Shown in pieces: positions 28,717-37,033 of a stretch of 64,000 bases of DNA; within the stretch, counting starts at the first letter, position 1; every line of letters starts with the position of its first letter. Made by a program: the position numbers and the translations under genes. The DNA is from CAVQEG01 sp963711465 (GTDB taxonomy: Bacteria > Bacteroidota > Ignavibacteria > OLB7), in assembly GCA_963711465.1 (NCBI GenBank), contig CAVQEG010000001.1:1116001-1180000 (forward strand), written 5' to 3'. The notes under the pieces were generated by a model. The model was not told where the DNA came from. It searched no databases and saw only the letters and a list, made by a program, of their open reading frames with translations.

Positions 28717-30668
28717 CGATACCCCTCGGCCTGCAGTCCGAAGAGTTCGGCGTAGAGTCCGTTGCCGGAGATCAGCTGATCGTGCGTACCGCTCTCCTCC
28801 ACCCGACCGTCACGGAGCACGATGATCCGATCGGCCATGCGAACCGTGGAGAATCGATGGGAGATGATGATCGCCATCCGTTCGGCGACGAGTTCGCTGA
28901 ATCGGCGGAAGACTTCGTACTCCGCACGGGCATCGAGCGCGGCGGTCGGTTCATCGAGGATGAGCACCTGGGCGTCGCGCATGTAGGCGCGAGCGAGCGC
29001 GACCTTCTGCCATTCGCCGCCGGAGAGATTCACGCCGCTTTCGAAGCGGCGGCCGAGCATCTGGGAGAAGCGACCCGGAAGGCGCTCCAGCAGCGATGCG
29101 GCGAGCGACTTCTCAGCGGCGTCGCGAATCGAGCCCGGAACGCGTTCGTCGGCGGCATCGAGTGCGGGCGAGCCGTCCGCGGTCTGCGAGCCGTCCGCGG
29201 TCTGCGAGCCATCCCCCGCCTCGGTACCATCCTCGGCCAGCTCGAGTTCGTCGAGCCACGACCGGACGCTGTCGATTTCGCCGACGGCGATGTTCTCGTC
29301 CAGACGGAGGTCGTATCGCACGAAATCCTGAAAGATAACCCCGATGGCGCGACGGACCGATGAGAGGTCGTACTCACGCAGGTCGCGGCCGTCGAGAAGG
29401 ATGCGACCCTCGGACGGATCGTACAGTCGGGCGATCAGCTTGGTGAGCGTGGTCTTGCCGGCGCCGTTTTCGCCCACGAGCGCAACGCGTTCGCCCGGCC
29501 GGAGCGTGAACGACACGTGGCGCACCGCCCAGGAGTCGCTGCCGGGATAGCGGAATCCAACGTCCTGGAAGTCGAACCCGCTGCGGATCGGATCGGGCAC
29601 CGACGGGGCGTCCGGCTGCGAGGCGATCGTCGGCTTCATTTCGAAGAAGTCGAACATATCCTTCAGGTACAGACACTGTTCGTAGATGCCGCTTGCACCC
29701 AGCAGCAGGCGCTGGACGAGGTCGCGGCTGCGCTGGAACGAACCGGCGAGGAACGTGAGCGTGCCGATGGTAATCGAGCCTGAAACCGCGCGCAGCAGGA
29801 TGATGACGTACGCCGCGTAGTAGCCGAGCGTGCCGAGCACCGAAAGCAGGGTGCTGACGACACCCCGGCGGATCGAAAGGCGTCGGTTCTCATCGTAGAA
29901 CCGGTCGGCCAGCGTCCGGTAGCGATCGGTGATCCAGTCGGCGAGACCGAACATCTGCACTTCCTTCGCGGTCTGATCGCTGGCACCGATGTAGCGCAGG
30001 TAGTCGAGCCGTCGTCGCTCGGGCGTCCACCGGTACAGCAGCGAGTATCCGAGCGAGGCGTAATGGGTTTCGCCGAGGAAGCTGGGAACGACCGCGGCCA
30101 CCAGCAGCAGCACGAGCCACGGACTGTAGGCGAGCAATCCTGCAGCCAGCGAGGCGAGCGTCAGCAGGTCCTGGCCCATGCCGAACAGCTGCGAAAGCAG
30201 ACCGATGCGGCTGGTGGTCTGGCGTCGTGCGCGCTCGAGCCGGTCGTAGAATGCGGGGTCTTCGAACTGGTAGAGGTCGAGCGTGGCGGCATGCTGCATC
30301 AACCGGACGCTGGTGAAATTGCTGAAGAGATCGCCCAGCAGACTCTCGACGAGTGAGGAGGCACGCGAGAGCACCTCACCGGCGAGCACGATGCCGATTT
30401 CCAGCGCCACGAGCCGCCAGAGCCGTCCGAGATCACCGCCACCGGAGCGCAGATCGATGACCACGTCGATGATGAGCTTTCCGACCCACAGCGTCGCGAT
30501 CGGCATCACCGAGCGGACCGCGCGCAGCACGACCATCGTCGCGGTGAACCCGCGATGCGTCTGCCAGACGAGCCGTAGCAGCGGCGGTACGTACCGCAGC
30601 GCGTCGAGCCGCTGGCGCATCGATGGCGGTCGCTCGCGCCTGGGGAGGCGAGCCGGCGGTGTCATCAT
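28713..30668 (-). CDS. ABC exporter, fused permease and ATPase
   Basis: A 651-residue half-transporter: about six membrane helices (residues 35-330), then a nucleotide-binding domain. The domain has Walker A GENGAGKTT (about 398-406), signature LSGGEWQ (about 545), Walker B VLILDEPT and a switch His in IISHRFS. It probably works as a homodimer exporting a lipid or peptide. Between Walker A and the signature is a hydrophilic insertion of about 40 residues rich in DGSQTA, encoded by an 18-bp tandem repeat. The stop overlaps the glutaminyl cyclase start. Confidence 0.9.
   Translation of the reverse strand: MMTPPARLPRRERPPSMRQRLDALRYVPPLLRLVWQTHRGFTATMVVLRAVRSVMPIATLWVGKLIIDVVIDLRSGGGDLGRLWRLVALEIGIVLAGEVLSRASSLVESLLGDLFSNFTSVRLMQHAATLDLYQFEDPAFYDRLERARRQTTSRIGLLSQLFGMGQDLLTLASLAAGLLAYSPWLVLLLVAAVVPSFLGETHYASLGYSLLYRWTPERRRLDYLRYIGASDQTAKEVQMFGLADWITDRYRTLADRFYDENRRLSIRRGVVSTLLSVLGTLGYYAAYVIILLRAVSGSITIGTLTFLAGSFQRSRDLVQRLLLGASGIYEQCLYLKDMFDFFEMKPTIASQPDAPSVPDPIRSGFDFQDVGFRYPGSDSWAVRHVSFTLRPGERVALVGENGAGKTTLTKLIARLYDPSEGRILLDGRDLREYDLSSVRRAIGVIFQDFVRYDLRLDENIAVGEIDSVRSWLDELELAEDGTEAGDGSQTADGSQTADGSPALDAADERVPGSIRDAAEKSLAASLLERLPGRFSQMLGRRFESGVNLSGGEWQKVALARAYMRDAQVLILDEPTAALDARAEYEVFRRFSELVAERMAIIISHRFSTVRMADRIIVLRDGRVEESGTHDQLISGNGLYAELFGLQAEGYR
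29170..29220. repeat. 18-bp tandem repeat inside the ABC ATPase domain
   Basis: The unit GAGCCGTCCGCGGTCTGC occurs at 29170-29187 and 29188-29205 and begins a third, diverged copy at 29206. Being a multiple of three it keeps the frame and adds a repeated DGSQTA peptide to the insertion in the ATPase domain. Confidence 0.85.
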
Positions 30669-30719
30669 GAAAGGTTCGCCTGTGTGATTCTGGAATCGGT
30701 CGATGCCCGGTCGGCTCCT

Positions 30720-31133
30720 TCACCGCGGAGCGGCCGAACAGACACGCTCGAAGAGCACGTCGAGTTCGACACGCAGATCGACGCACCGGCCGGGATGCAC
30801 CGGAGAGGTCTGAATTACCGCCGAACGCGGTGCGGTCAGCCAGTGGAAGCGTTCCGATGGTGGCAGCAGGCCCAGCGCGCCGGCGTCGGGTCCTCCCTCC
30901 ACCACGCGTCGGTAGGCGTGCACGAAGCGCTCGAGCAGCGGCGCGTCGAGCCACGGCGCGAGCCGCGCGATCAGCTCTGCCGGCAGATCGATGCGTGCCT
31001 CGAGAAATCCCGCCCGCCGCGCGTGGATCACCACCCCGACGTTGACGAACGTCTCACGGTCGACGCGTGGGACGACACGAACGATTGCATAGTCGTAGTC
31101 GTGCCACGGCGTGGGTTCCGCAACGACCGTCAT
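30720..31133 (-). CDS. DUF3037 family protein
   Basis: A 137-residue soluble protein with the DUF3037 pattern YDYAIVRVVPRVDRETFVNVGV at its N-terminus and SPVHPGRCVDL toward the end. Function is unknown. The ATG at 31133 overlaps the TGA of the HipA-like kinase gene (ATGA), and the two families are known to be encoded as neighbours, so a shared role is likely. Confidence 0.82.
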   Translation of the reverse strand: MTVVAEPTPWHDYDYAIVRVVPRVDRETFVNVGVVIHARRAGFLEARIDLPAELIARLAPWLDAPLLERFVHAYRRVVEGGPDAGALGLLPPSERFHWLTAPRSAVIQTSPVHPGRCVDLRVELDVLFERVCSAAPR

Positions 31134-31963
31134 CGCCGGTACCCCATCGGCCGGGGTGTCTGCTGTTTCGCACGAAGGCGCGCGGCCTCGGCCTCGAGGG
31201 CGAACGCCCGCTCGCCCGACAGTCGGGTGCGGAAGTACGACAGGTACGCCCGCCGGTTCTCCTCGGGCGTGGAAAACGGCGGAGCGGTTCCCCGCGGAGC
31301 ATCCATCAGCAGAGCGTCCGGAACATCCGCGAGGGTTTGCTCGAGCACCCCGTCGGTGATTCGTCCCGCCAGTCGTCGATCGGCGTCGCCCACATCACCG
31401 GCAAAGCCAAGCAGCACGTGATCAGCAATGCCACGAAACGGAGCCCGCGCCCGATCGTCGTCAAGCGTCTCCCACGAGTGATGGAAGTACAGCGCCGCCC
31501 CGTGATCGATCAGCCACAGCCCGTCGTTCCAGTACATGATGTTCGGATTGCGCGGCGTACGATCGATGTTGCTCACCAGCGCATCGAACCAGACGATGTC
31601 GGCCGCCAGCGCGGCATCGACGTCGTCGACTGCCACCGGATCGTAGTTGAACGCGCCGGCCAGATATCCGATACCGACGTTGATCCCGCGACTCGCCGCA
31701 AGCACGTCCTGGATCTCCGGATCGCGTTCGGACCGTCCGAAGCTCTCGTCGAGTTCGAGGATGACGATTTCGGGCACGGGCAACCCGAGATGCTGCGCCA
31801 GCCGGCCGACGATCACCTCGGCGACGAGCGCGCGTGCGCCCTGACCGGCGCCGCGGAACTTGGCGACGTAGGGTGCCCCCGACTCGGTCTCGAGAATCGC
31901 CGGAAGCGACCCGCCCTCGCGCAACGGAACGACGTAGCGCGTGGCGGTATGAACTGGAAGCAT
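31130..31963 (-). CDS. HipA-like kinase-fold protein
   Basis: A 277-residue protein with the HipA-like kinase core. It begins RYVVPLREGGSLPAILET, continues YVAKFRGAGQG (ATP-binding Lys) and has the catalytic segment WFDALVSNIDRTPRNPNIMY and metal loop LWLIDHGAAL. It lacks the N-terminal HipA1 domain of the classical persistence toxin and belongs to the shorter HipA-like group that travels with DUF3037. The start at 31963 follows the DUF983 gene by 5 bp. Confidence 0.82.
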   Translation of the reverse strand: MLPVHTATRYVVPLREGGSLPAILETESGAPYVAKFRGAGQGARALVAEVIVGRLAQHLGLPVPEIVILELDESFGRSERDPEIQDVLAASRGINVGIGYLAGAFNYDPVAVDDVDAALAADIVWFDALVSNIDRTPRNPNIMYWNDGLWLIDHGAALYFHHSWETLDDDRARAPFRGIADHVLLGFAGDVGDADRRLAGRITDGVLEQTLADVPDALLMDAPRGTAPPFSTPEENRRAYLSYFRTRLSGERAFALEAEAARLRAKQQTPRPMGYRR

Positions 31964-31968
31964 GGGTA

Positions 31969-32463
31969 TCAGTTGTGAAGATCGACGTGGGCGGGAAGCA
32001 ATCGATCCGGTCGCGACGGACCGGTCGACGGCCGGGCGTTCGGACCCGACGGTACCTGCGGCACCGGCGGAAGCGGAGGAGGAGGCGGCGGCCCGTCGGT
32101 ATCGTCGGGAGAAAATGGGCTGCCAATGCCCATCCACAGCACGCGCGCCAGTCGCGCGGTCAGCGGCAGCAGCGGTACGTAGCAGATGACCGCCAGCAGC
32201 GCAGGCACCTGTGGAGGAAGCGCCGGAAACAGCAGCAGCAGTCCGCACAGAATTCCAAGCACCACCGGCGTGGATATCAGCACCGCCAGCCAGATGGCGC
32301 CCGAATAGAACCCCAGCTCGCGGTCGAAACCGAATCCGCAGTACGGACACCGCCGGTTCATCGTCGACGCGTTGCTGTAGACGATGCCGCGACGGCATCT
32401 CGGACACCGCTGGCGCAGGACCGCCTGCAGCGCCCCGGGCAGTCTCGAATCGTTCGTGTTCAT
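31969..32463 (-). CDS. DUF983 zinc-ribbon membrane protein
   Basis: A 164-residue protein with a zinc ribbon (Cys20, Cys23, Cys39, Cys42: CPRC, then CPYC), two membrane helices (about 55-77 and 83-108) and a Pro-rich, disordered C-terminus. This is the DUF983 layout, often linked to respiratory-complex assembly, though its function is unproven. The start codon follows GAGG directly. It is followed at 5 bp by the HipA-like gene. Confidence 0.8.
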   Translation of the reverse strand: MNTNDSRLPGALQAVLRQRCPRCRRGIVYSNASTMNRRCPYCGFGFDRELGFYSGAIWLAVLISTPVVLGILCGLLLLFPALPPQVPALLAVICYVPLLPLTARLARVLWMGIGSPFSPDDTDGPPPPPPLPPVPQVPSGPNARPSTGPSRPDRLLPAHVDLHN

Positions 32464-32637
32464 CCTCGTTGGTCGGTCGGCATCGTGGTCGTCACGGGCA
32501 AACCTGAAGTCTACGACGTTGCCATCGCTCTGGCAACATGCCGGCAGTCGTCGATGAACCCACCCAGCCGATCCATGGCCCACCGTTTGCAAAATTCCTC
32601 ACCATCGACGGTCGTTCACCGCCGCCATACCAATACG

Positions 32638-32862
32638 ATGAATCTGTTGAGCAACGAACAGGGTGAAGCCATGACGTGGAGGGATGTGCTTGACGTGAAA
32701 CCGGGAACCAATTACGGACACATTCTCGTCTTCGCGCGCGCCGCGCGCCTGCTCGGGTACCGGTTCATTGCGTGGAATGGAGAGGTCTATTTCATCGTCG
32801 ACGAGTCGGAGCTGATCGATACCGGCGTGTCGTCGGACGACCTGTCGGTGGCGGCTGCGTAA
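32638..32862 (+). CDS. Small hypothetical protein
   Basis: A 74-residue soluble protein, starting MNLLSNEQGEAMTWRDVL. An internal ATG at 32671 (MTWRDVL) has AGGGTGAAG upstream and may be the true start. It ends IVDESELIDTGVSSDD. No family is recognised. It is divergent from the DUF983 gene and convergent with the beta-barrel gene; 32464-32637 should hold divergent promoters. Confidence 0.5.
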   Translation: MNLLSNEQGEAMTWRDVLDVKPGTNYGHILVFARAARLLGYRFIAWNGEVYFIVDESELIDTGVSSDDLSVAAA

Positions 32863-32889
32863 GTCGGCACCGACAGCTGATCGGCTCCC

Positions 32890-33453
32890 TCACTCGATCG
32901 TGTACGCCACCCCCGCATTGATTCCGAGAAACTGGAGGTTGGTCTGCCCCGTGAGCACCACGTGGTACTTCGCCGACAGGTCGAGATCGAGCTGGGGCTG
33001 CAGCGGAATCCGTACGCCGAACTTCGGTACGATTCCGAACTGGACGTCGTTCAGAGCAGTGACCGTGTTGCTCTGATCGGTTACCGTGAAGAAGTACGCC
33101 CCTGCCTCGAGCCCCACGTACGGCTGCACTCCCGTCAGCCAGAAATTGTATCGCGCACCGACGAGCGCCGGGATCGCCGCCATCCCCAGATCCGCACTGA
33201 AACTCCCGTAGCCGAACCGATGGTAGCCGATCGATGCCGACAGGAACACGTTGCGCTCGGGCAACTGCAGGTAGAATGTTCCTTCGAGGCAGAGCCCCGG
33301 CGCGAGGTCTAGATTCGTTGCCAGCGAGCCCATCGGGAACGACAGTCCCGCAGTGACGTTGAGCTGGTGCAGCCACGGTTGTCCGTCCGTCGTCTGGGCG
33401 GAGGCCGACACGACCGCAGTGAGCAGGAGAAGAGGAAGAAGTACGTATTTCAT
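32890..33453 (-). CDS. Outer-membrane beta-barrel protein
   Basis: A 187-residue protein with a signal peptide (MKYVLLPLLLLTAVVSASAQ) and alternating hydrophobic strands with glycine and aromatic girdle residues (LNVTAGLSFPMGSLA, VQPYVGLEAGAYFF, LGINAGVAYTIE). The length and strand number suggest an eight-stranded OmpW/OmpX-like barrel. No ligand can be named. Confidence 0.8.
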   Translation of the reverse strand: MKYVLLPLLLLTAVVSASAQTTDGQPWLHQLNVTAGLSFPMGSLATNLDLAPGLCLEGTFYLQLPERNVFLSASIGYHRFGYGSFSADLGMAAIPALVGARYNFWLTGVQPYVGLEAGAYFFTVTDQSNTVTALNDVQFGIVPKFGVRIPLQPQLDLDLSAKYHVVLTGQTNLQFLGINAGVAYTIE

Positions 33454-33561
33454 TGAGTCCGATTGGTTCGTGATTCGACGGCGCGACGCGCCGCGTGGAT
33501 TTTTCGTTGTGTTCGTCTCGAGCATGATCGACCGTGGGACCCCGTCCAGCGCGCGAGTCCG

Positions 33562-34272
33562 TCAGAATCCCGCGCACTTCTGCAACTCGGGAAGGTGCTG
33601 CCGCAGCGCCGCCTCGCGAAGACTTCCGTAGATGGCGAGGATCTCCTTGCGGCGCGTCGTCGCCTCCAGATAGGGAAACACCCGCAGATCACGCTGCTCC
33701 TTTCGCGTCATGTCCACGCATGCCGCATGCAGATCGGTGTAGCGCACCACCCGATTCTCCCACGGGTTGTCCGGAATCAGCACGGCGTAGTCGCGCAACA
33801 ACCGGCGGATCGACTCGATGCTCGCGCGGTACGAGTCGCGAATTTCCGTGTAGGGAAAGTCCGCCAGCTGACTCGAGATCCAGTCGTACTGCGCCCAGTT
33901 CCGGTAGACGTCGTTGAGTGCGATCATCAGCCCCTTCACCTCGAGCTCCGATAGCGGTCCGGTGTAGTCGGCGAAGTTCACCTTGCAGACCGGGCAGTAG
34001 TACAGCGAGTCGATCACGTGACGAACGCGCGCGGTGCCGTAGCTCAGCGTGTCTCCCGGCATTGGAACCGGAACGGAATCGATCAGGGTCGTGTCCTTTC
34101 CGGGTGTTCGAAGCACCAGCGAGTCCTCATTGCTTGCAGGCAACTGCGGGTTCGTCGTCCGCACGTGTTCACCGCCTGCGGTGCAGGAGGTCAGAAGCAT
34201 CAGCGCGAGCACTGCGGTCAGCCGAGCCGGTCGCACAGCGACCGATGCGATGCAACGGGTGGGAACATTCAT
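33562..34272 (-). CDS. Hypothetical lipoprotein, possible ferritin-like helical domain
   Basis: A 236-residue lipoprotein (MLLTSCTAGG). A CPVC pair sits near residue 92, followed by long helices (LSELEVKGLMIALNDVYRN, then SYRASIESIRRLLRDYAV). The helix pattern resembles DUF2202/ferritin-like proteins, but the metal ligands are not clearly conserved, so this is only a suggestion. The start is MNVPTRC at 34272. The gap to the divergent Fn3 gene (34273-34434) should contain both promoters. Confidence 0.65.
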   Translation of the reverse strand: MNVPTRCIASVAVRPARLTAVLALMLLTSCTAGGEHVRTTNPQLPASNEDSLVLRTPGKDTTLIDSVPVPMPGDTLSYGTARVRHVIDSLYYCPVCKVNFADYTGPLSELEVKGLMIALNDVYRNWAQYDWISSQLADFPYTEIRDSYRASIESIRRLLRDYAVLIPDNPWENRVVRYTDLHAACVDMTRKEQRDLRVFPYLEATTRRKEILAIYGSLREAALRQHLPELQKCAGF

Positions 34273-34434
34273 TCGCGGTGGACTCCTCCAGTTGAATTTC
34301 GACACGAGAACACAGCAGGTCACGCACGACGCCGGGCGGAGGCCGCATCGCCCGCTGGTTGGAAAACGAGGGCCAAAGCGATAATATCACGCGCCGATTT
34401 TCCGAGGTCCCCAGGTCCAGCCCGACCCCACAGT

Positions 34435-36744
34435 ATGCCATCCCCAGGTTTCGCGTTCCCGAACCCCCAGCTGCCGCGTTGGCTCGCGGTTGTGCTGCTG
34501 TGCGCCCTGGCGCTCGCGGGCGCGGTCGAGACGGCGAAGGCCGCGGACCTCGTACACGCCTACACCGCGCCGATGCCGGACGTACGAATCTACATCGAGT
34601 GGATCGGTGATACGGTTCGATCGAATTCCGGCTACGACGTGTACCGCCGCGTCGCTGGTGACACGGTCTTCCCGTCCGCACCCCAGAACTTCCCTCCGAT
34701 ACTCCCATCGACCCGGGCGGCGTCGATTCGCAGCTCGATCGGTGTCGGCAGTCCGTCGTGGCAGCGGGCGGTACGACAGCTCGGCGATCCGTGCGCTGCG
34801 ACGCCGGCCGACAGCGCGCTGCGCGAACTCGCGATGCAGGATACACTAATTGCCACGACGTTCGGCCTCGCCTGGTTCGATCGTGAAGTCCGCCCCGGTG
34901 TGCTCTACGAATATGAAGTTCGGCGAATCGCCGCCGACGGTCGACAGACCGTGGTCGGTCGTGCCCGCGTCCGTGCCGGACTTCCCGAACCGATTCTCCG
35001 CGCTCCCCGCCCACGCGCCGTCGCCGGCGACGCCGCAGTGCAGCTGTTGATCGACGGCGCCGAACCGGGACGGCTCATTGCAATCTATCGAGGTCACGGA
35101 GCCGACATGCCGTTGCTTCGCGTTAACGAACGAACGCTCGGCGACGTCACGACCTCGGACATCGACGGTCACCCTCTCACCGATCCGATGGTTTCGGTCG
35201 TGGACGCCGGCGCGTGGGATTCCACGGGTTCGCAGGAAGCAGTCTCCATCGACGGACGCAGCGTCATCGGTCCCACCAACGGCGTCGACTACACCTATCG
35301 CATTGCATTCACCGATCCGCTCGGTAACGTCGGCTCCCCTTCGCCGTCGGTGGAGGCACGTCCCGCCGATCGCACACCTCCCTCGCCACCGCTCCTGCAT
35401 GCGGTCGAGCGCGGCGATGTGGTTGAACTCACGTGGACACCGCCGCGCCTCGATGCGGCGGGCCACCGGGAACTGACACCGCTCACGTACCGGCTGTACA
35501 GGTACCCCGACGGCGACACGACCCGTTCACCGAGCACGCTCGACCTTTCAGAGATCCAGATGGCAGACGTTGCCGGCTCTGACGACTCCCTTCTCTCCTA
35601 CATCGATCGCACACCGGGACTGCGTGGCGCCTGCGGCGATCGTCGCTGGGCGTGGCGGGCCGAAGCCGTCGACATCGAGGGCAACGTATCCGCCTCCTCC
35701 GCGCCGGCAGTGCTCCTGCTCGCCGATCGCACTCCACCATCACCGGTCATCGATCTCGCCACATCGGGCACCGCGTCGGGTGCGCAGCTGCGCTGGTCGA
35801 TCGGAAGCGACTGTGACCTGGATCACTGGGTGGTCGAGCGCGCGCCGGTCGTCGATGGCAGCTCGAATCGCTTCGGACGATGGGAAGCGATCGGTACCGT
35901 TGCGCCGACGTCATTCCAACGAGATCAGGCGATCTACATCGATTCGAACTCGGATATCGCGCCGGGCGGATGCGCCGCCTACCTCGTGGTCGCGGTCGAC
36001 GCGTCCGGCAACCCGTCTGCGTCGGACTCCCTGGGGTCCGCGCCCGGCATCGCCGTCGCACGGCGCACCGACACGGTTGCGCCCCACCGGCCGTTCATTC
36101 TCCGAGCCGAGCGCCGCGGTACCGTCTGCATCATCACAGCGCTCATCGACGACGTTCCTGACACGAGAGCCGTTCGCCTGCTTTCGGCCACGGCATCGCG
36201 CCGCTGGCGTCGGCGAGCTGTGATGGCGATCGCCCCGGATGACAGTGGCGGTGTGTCCCTTTGCGACGTGCGCCAGGCGGTCGTCGCCCGATGCGAACCA
36301 CCGCGTGTCGCCCACTCGACCGTCGCATGTCTCGTCGCGCTTCGCGATACGGTGAACGCAGAACAGGCGGTCACCTACAGCATCGAGTCGATCGACGCGT
36401 CGGGCAACGCCGCGCGTGCGAACGACACGGTCGTGCTGTCCACCGACACGGTGATCGCCGCAGTTGCGTTGCCCGGACCTCTGCCACGATTAGGGCGTGA
36501 TGACCATTCGAGCCGGTGGAATCGCGATTCCGCAGGTCGGTCGTCACTCACACTCTGGCGCTCGAGAGATCCGGACGGACCATACGAATGCATTGGATCC
36601 GGTGCGGCAGGTTGGGAGCCGCAGGACAGGCATCCACGGTCCGATCGACGGTGGTACCGAGTCGTGGCCAGCCGCAACGGCCGACCCGTTGCGGCCTCAG
36701 CGTCCTTTTCGTCGGAGCAATCCGATGCCGAAGACGATCGGTAG
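34435..36744 (+). CDS. Secreted fibronectin type III-like repeat protein
   Basis: A 769-residue exported protein with a signal peptide ending near residue 38 (LALAGAVETAKA). It carries at least three Fn3-type modules, marked by PPSPPLLHAVERGDVVELTW, PPSPVIDLATSGTASGAQLRW and APHRPFILRAERRGTVCII. Conserved Trp and YRLYR / YRVVASR strand residues are present. There is no C-terminal T9SS domain, so how it reaches the surface is unclear. The reading frame extends upstream to 34018, but that part overlaps the divergent lipoprotein and lacks conservation. Confidence 0.75.
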   Translation: MPSPGFAFPNPQLPRWLAVVLLCALALAGAVETAKAADLVHAYTAPMPDVRIYIEWIGDTVRSNSGYDVYRRVAGDTVFPSAPQNFPPILPSTRAASIRSSIGVGSPSWQRAVRQLGDPCAATPADSALRELAMQDTLIATTFGLAWFDREVRPGVLYEYEVRRIAADGRQTVVGRARVRAGLPEPILRAPRPRAVAGDAAVQLLIDGAEPGRLIAIYRGHGADMPLLRVNERTLGDVTTSDIDGHPLTDPMVSVVDAGAWDSTGSQEAVSIDGRSVIGPTNGVDYTYRIAFTDPLGNVGSPSPSVEARPADRTPPSPPLLHAVERGDVVELTWTPPRLDAAGHRELTPLTYRLYRYPDGDTTRSPSTLDLSEIQMADVAGSDDSLLSYIDRTPGLRGACGDRRWAWRAEAVDIEGNVSASSAPAVLLLADRTPPSPVIDLATSGTASGAQLRWSIGSDCDLDHWVVERAPVVDGSSNRFGRWEAIGTVAPTSFQRDQAIYIDSNSDIAPGGCAAYLVVAVDASGNPSASDSLGSAPGIAVARRTDTVAPHRPFILRAERRGTVCIITALIDDVPDTRAVRLLSATASRRWRRRAVMAIAPDDSGGVSLCDVRQAVVARCEPPRVAHSTVACLVALRDTVNAEQAVTYSIESIDASGNAARANDTVVLSTDTVIAAVALPGPLPRLGRDDHSSRWNRDSAGRSSLTLWRSRDPDGPYECIGSGAAGWEPQDRHPRSDRRWYRVVASRNGRPVAASASFSSEQSDAEDDR

Positions 36745-36752
36745 GTGGCCCG

Positions 36753-36974
36753 CTATGGTTGTCCGGGAACCCCGGACTCGTTGATCGTCGAATCGTTCAG
36801 GTTCGGTGCGGCGGTGTCGTTGTAGAATTCAACGTTCGTATCGACGTTCGACGTGTCGAAGTGAACTTTTCCCGTCACCTCCTCATTGCTGCTCTTGTCG
36901 TTGCAGGCGCCGACGCCGAGGGCCAGCGCCAGGAGTGCCACCACCATCGTGGATTTCCATCGAATGATCGTCAT
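36753..36974 (-). CDS. Small lipoprotein
   Basis: A 73-residue lipoprotein precursor: MTIIRWKSTMVVALLALALG followed by VGACNDKSS, so the lipid-carrying Cys is at about residue 23. The mature part is short, acidic and Asn/Asp-rich. A strong GGAGGTAACG-ATG fixes the start at 36974 rather than the upstream in-frame ATGs. Its function is unknown. It lies 60 bp after the YdeP-like gene on the same strand. Confidence 0.75.
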   Translation of the reverse strand: MTIIRWKSTMVVALLALALGVGACNDKSSNEEVTGKVHFDTSNVDTNVEFYNDTAAPNLNDSTINESGVPGQP

Positions 36975-37033
36975 CGTTACCTCCATGAATTCAACTCGAT
37001 GGAGCACCCGAACAACTATCATACCCTTGGAAT

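Noticed and set aside
34018..34434. N-terminal extension of the Fn3-like protein
   Set aside because: It overlaps the divergent lipoprotein gene; a clear signal peptide begins at 34435.
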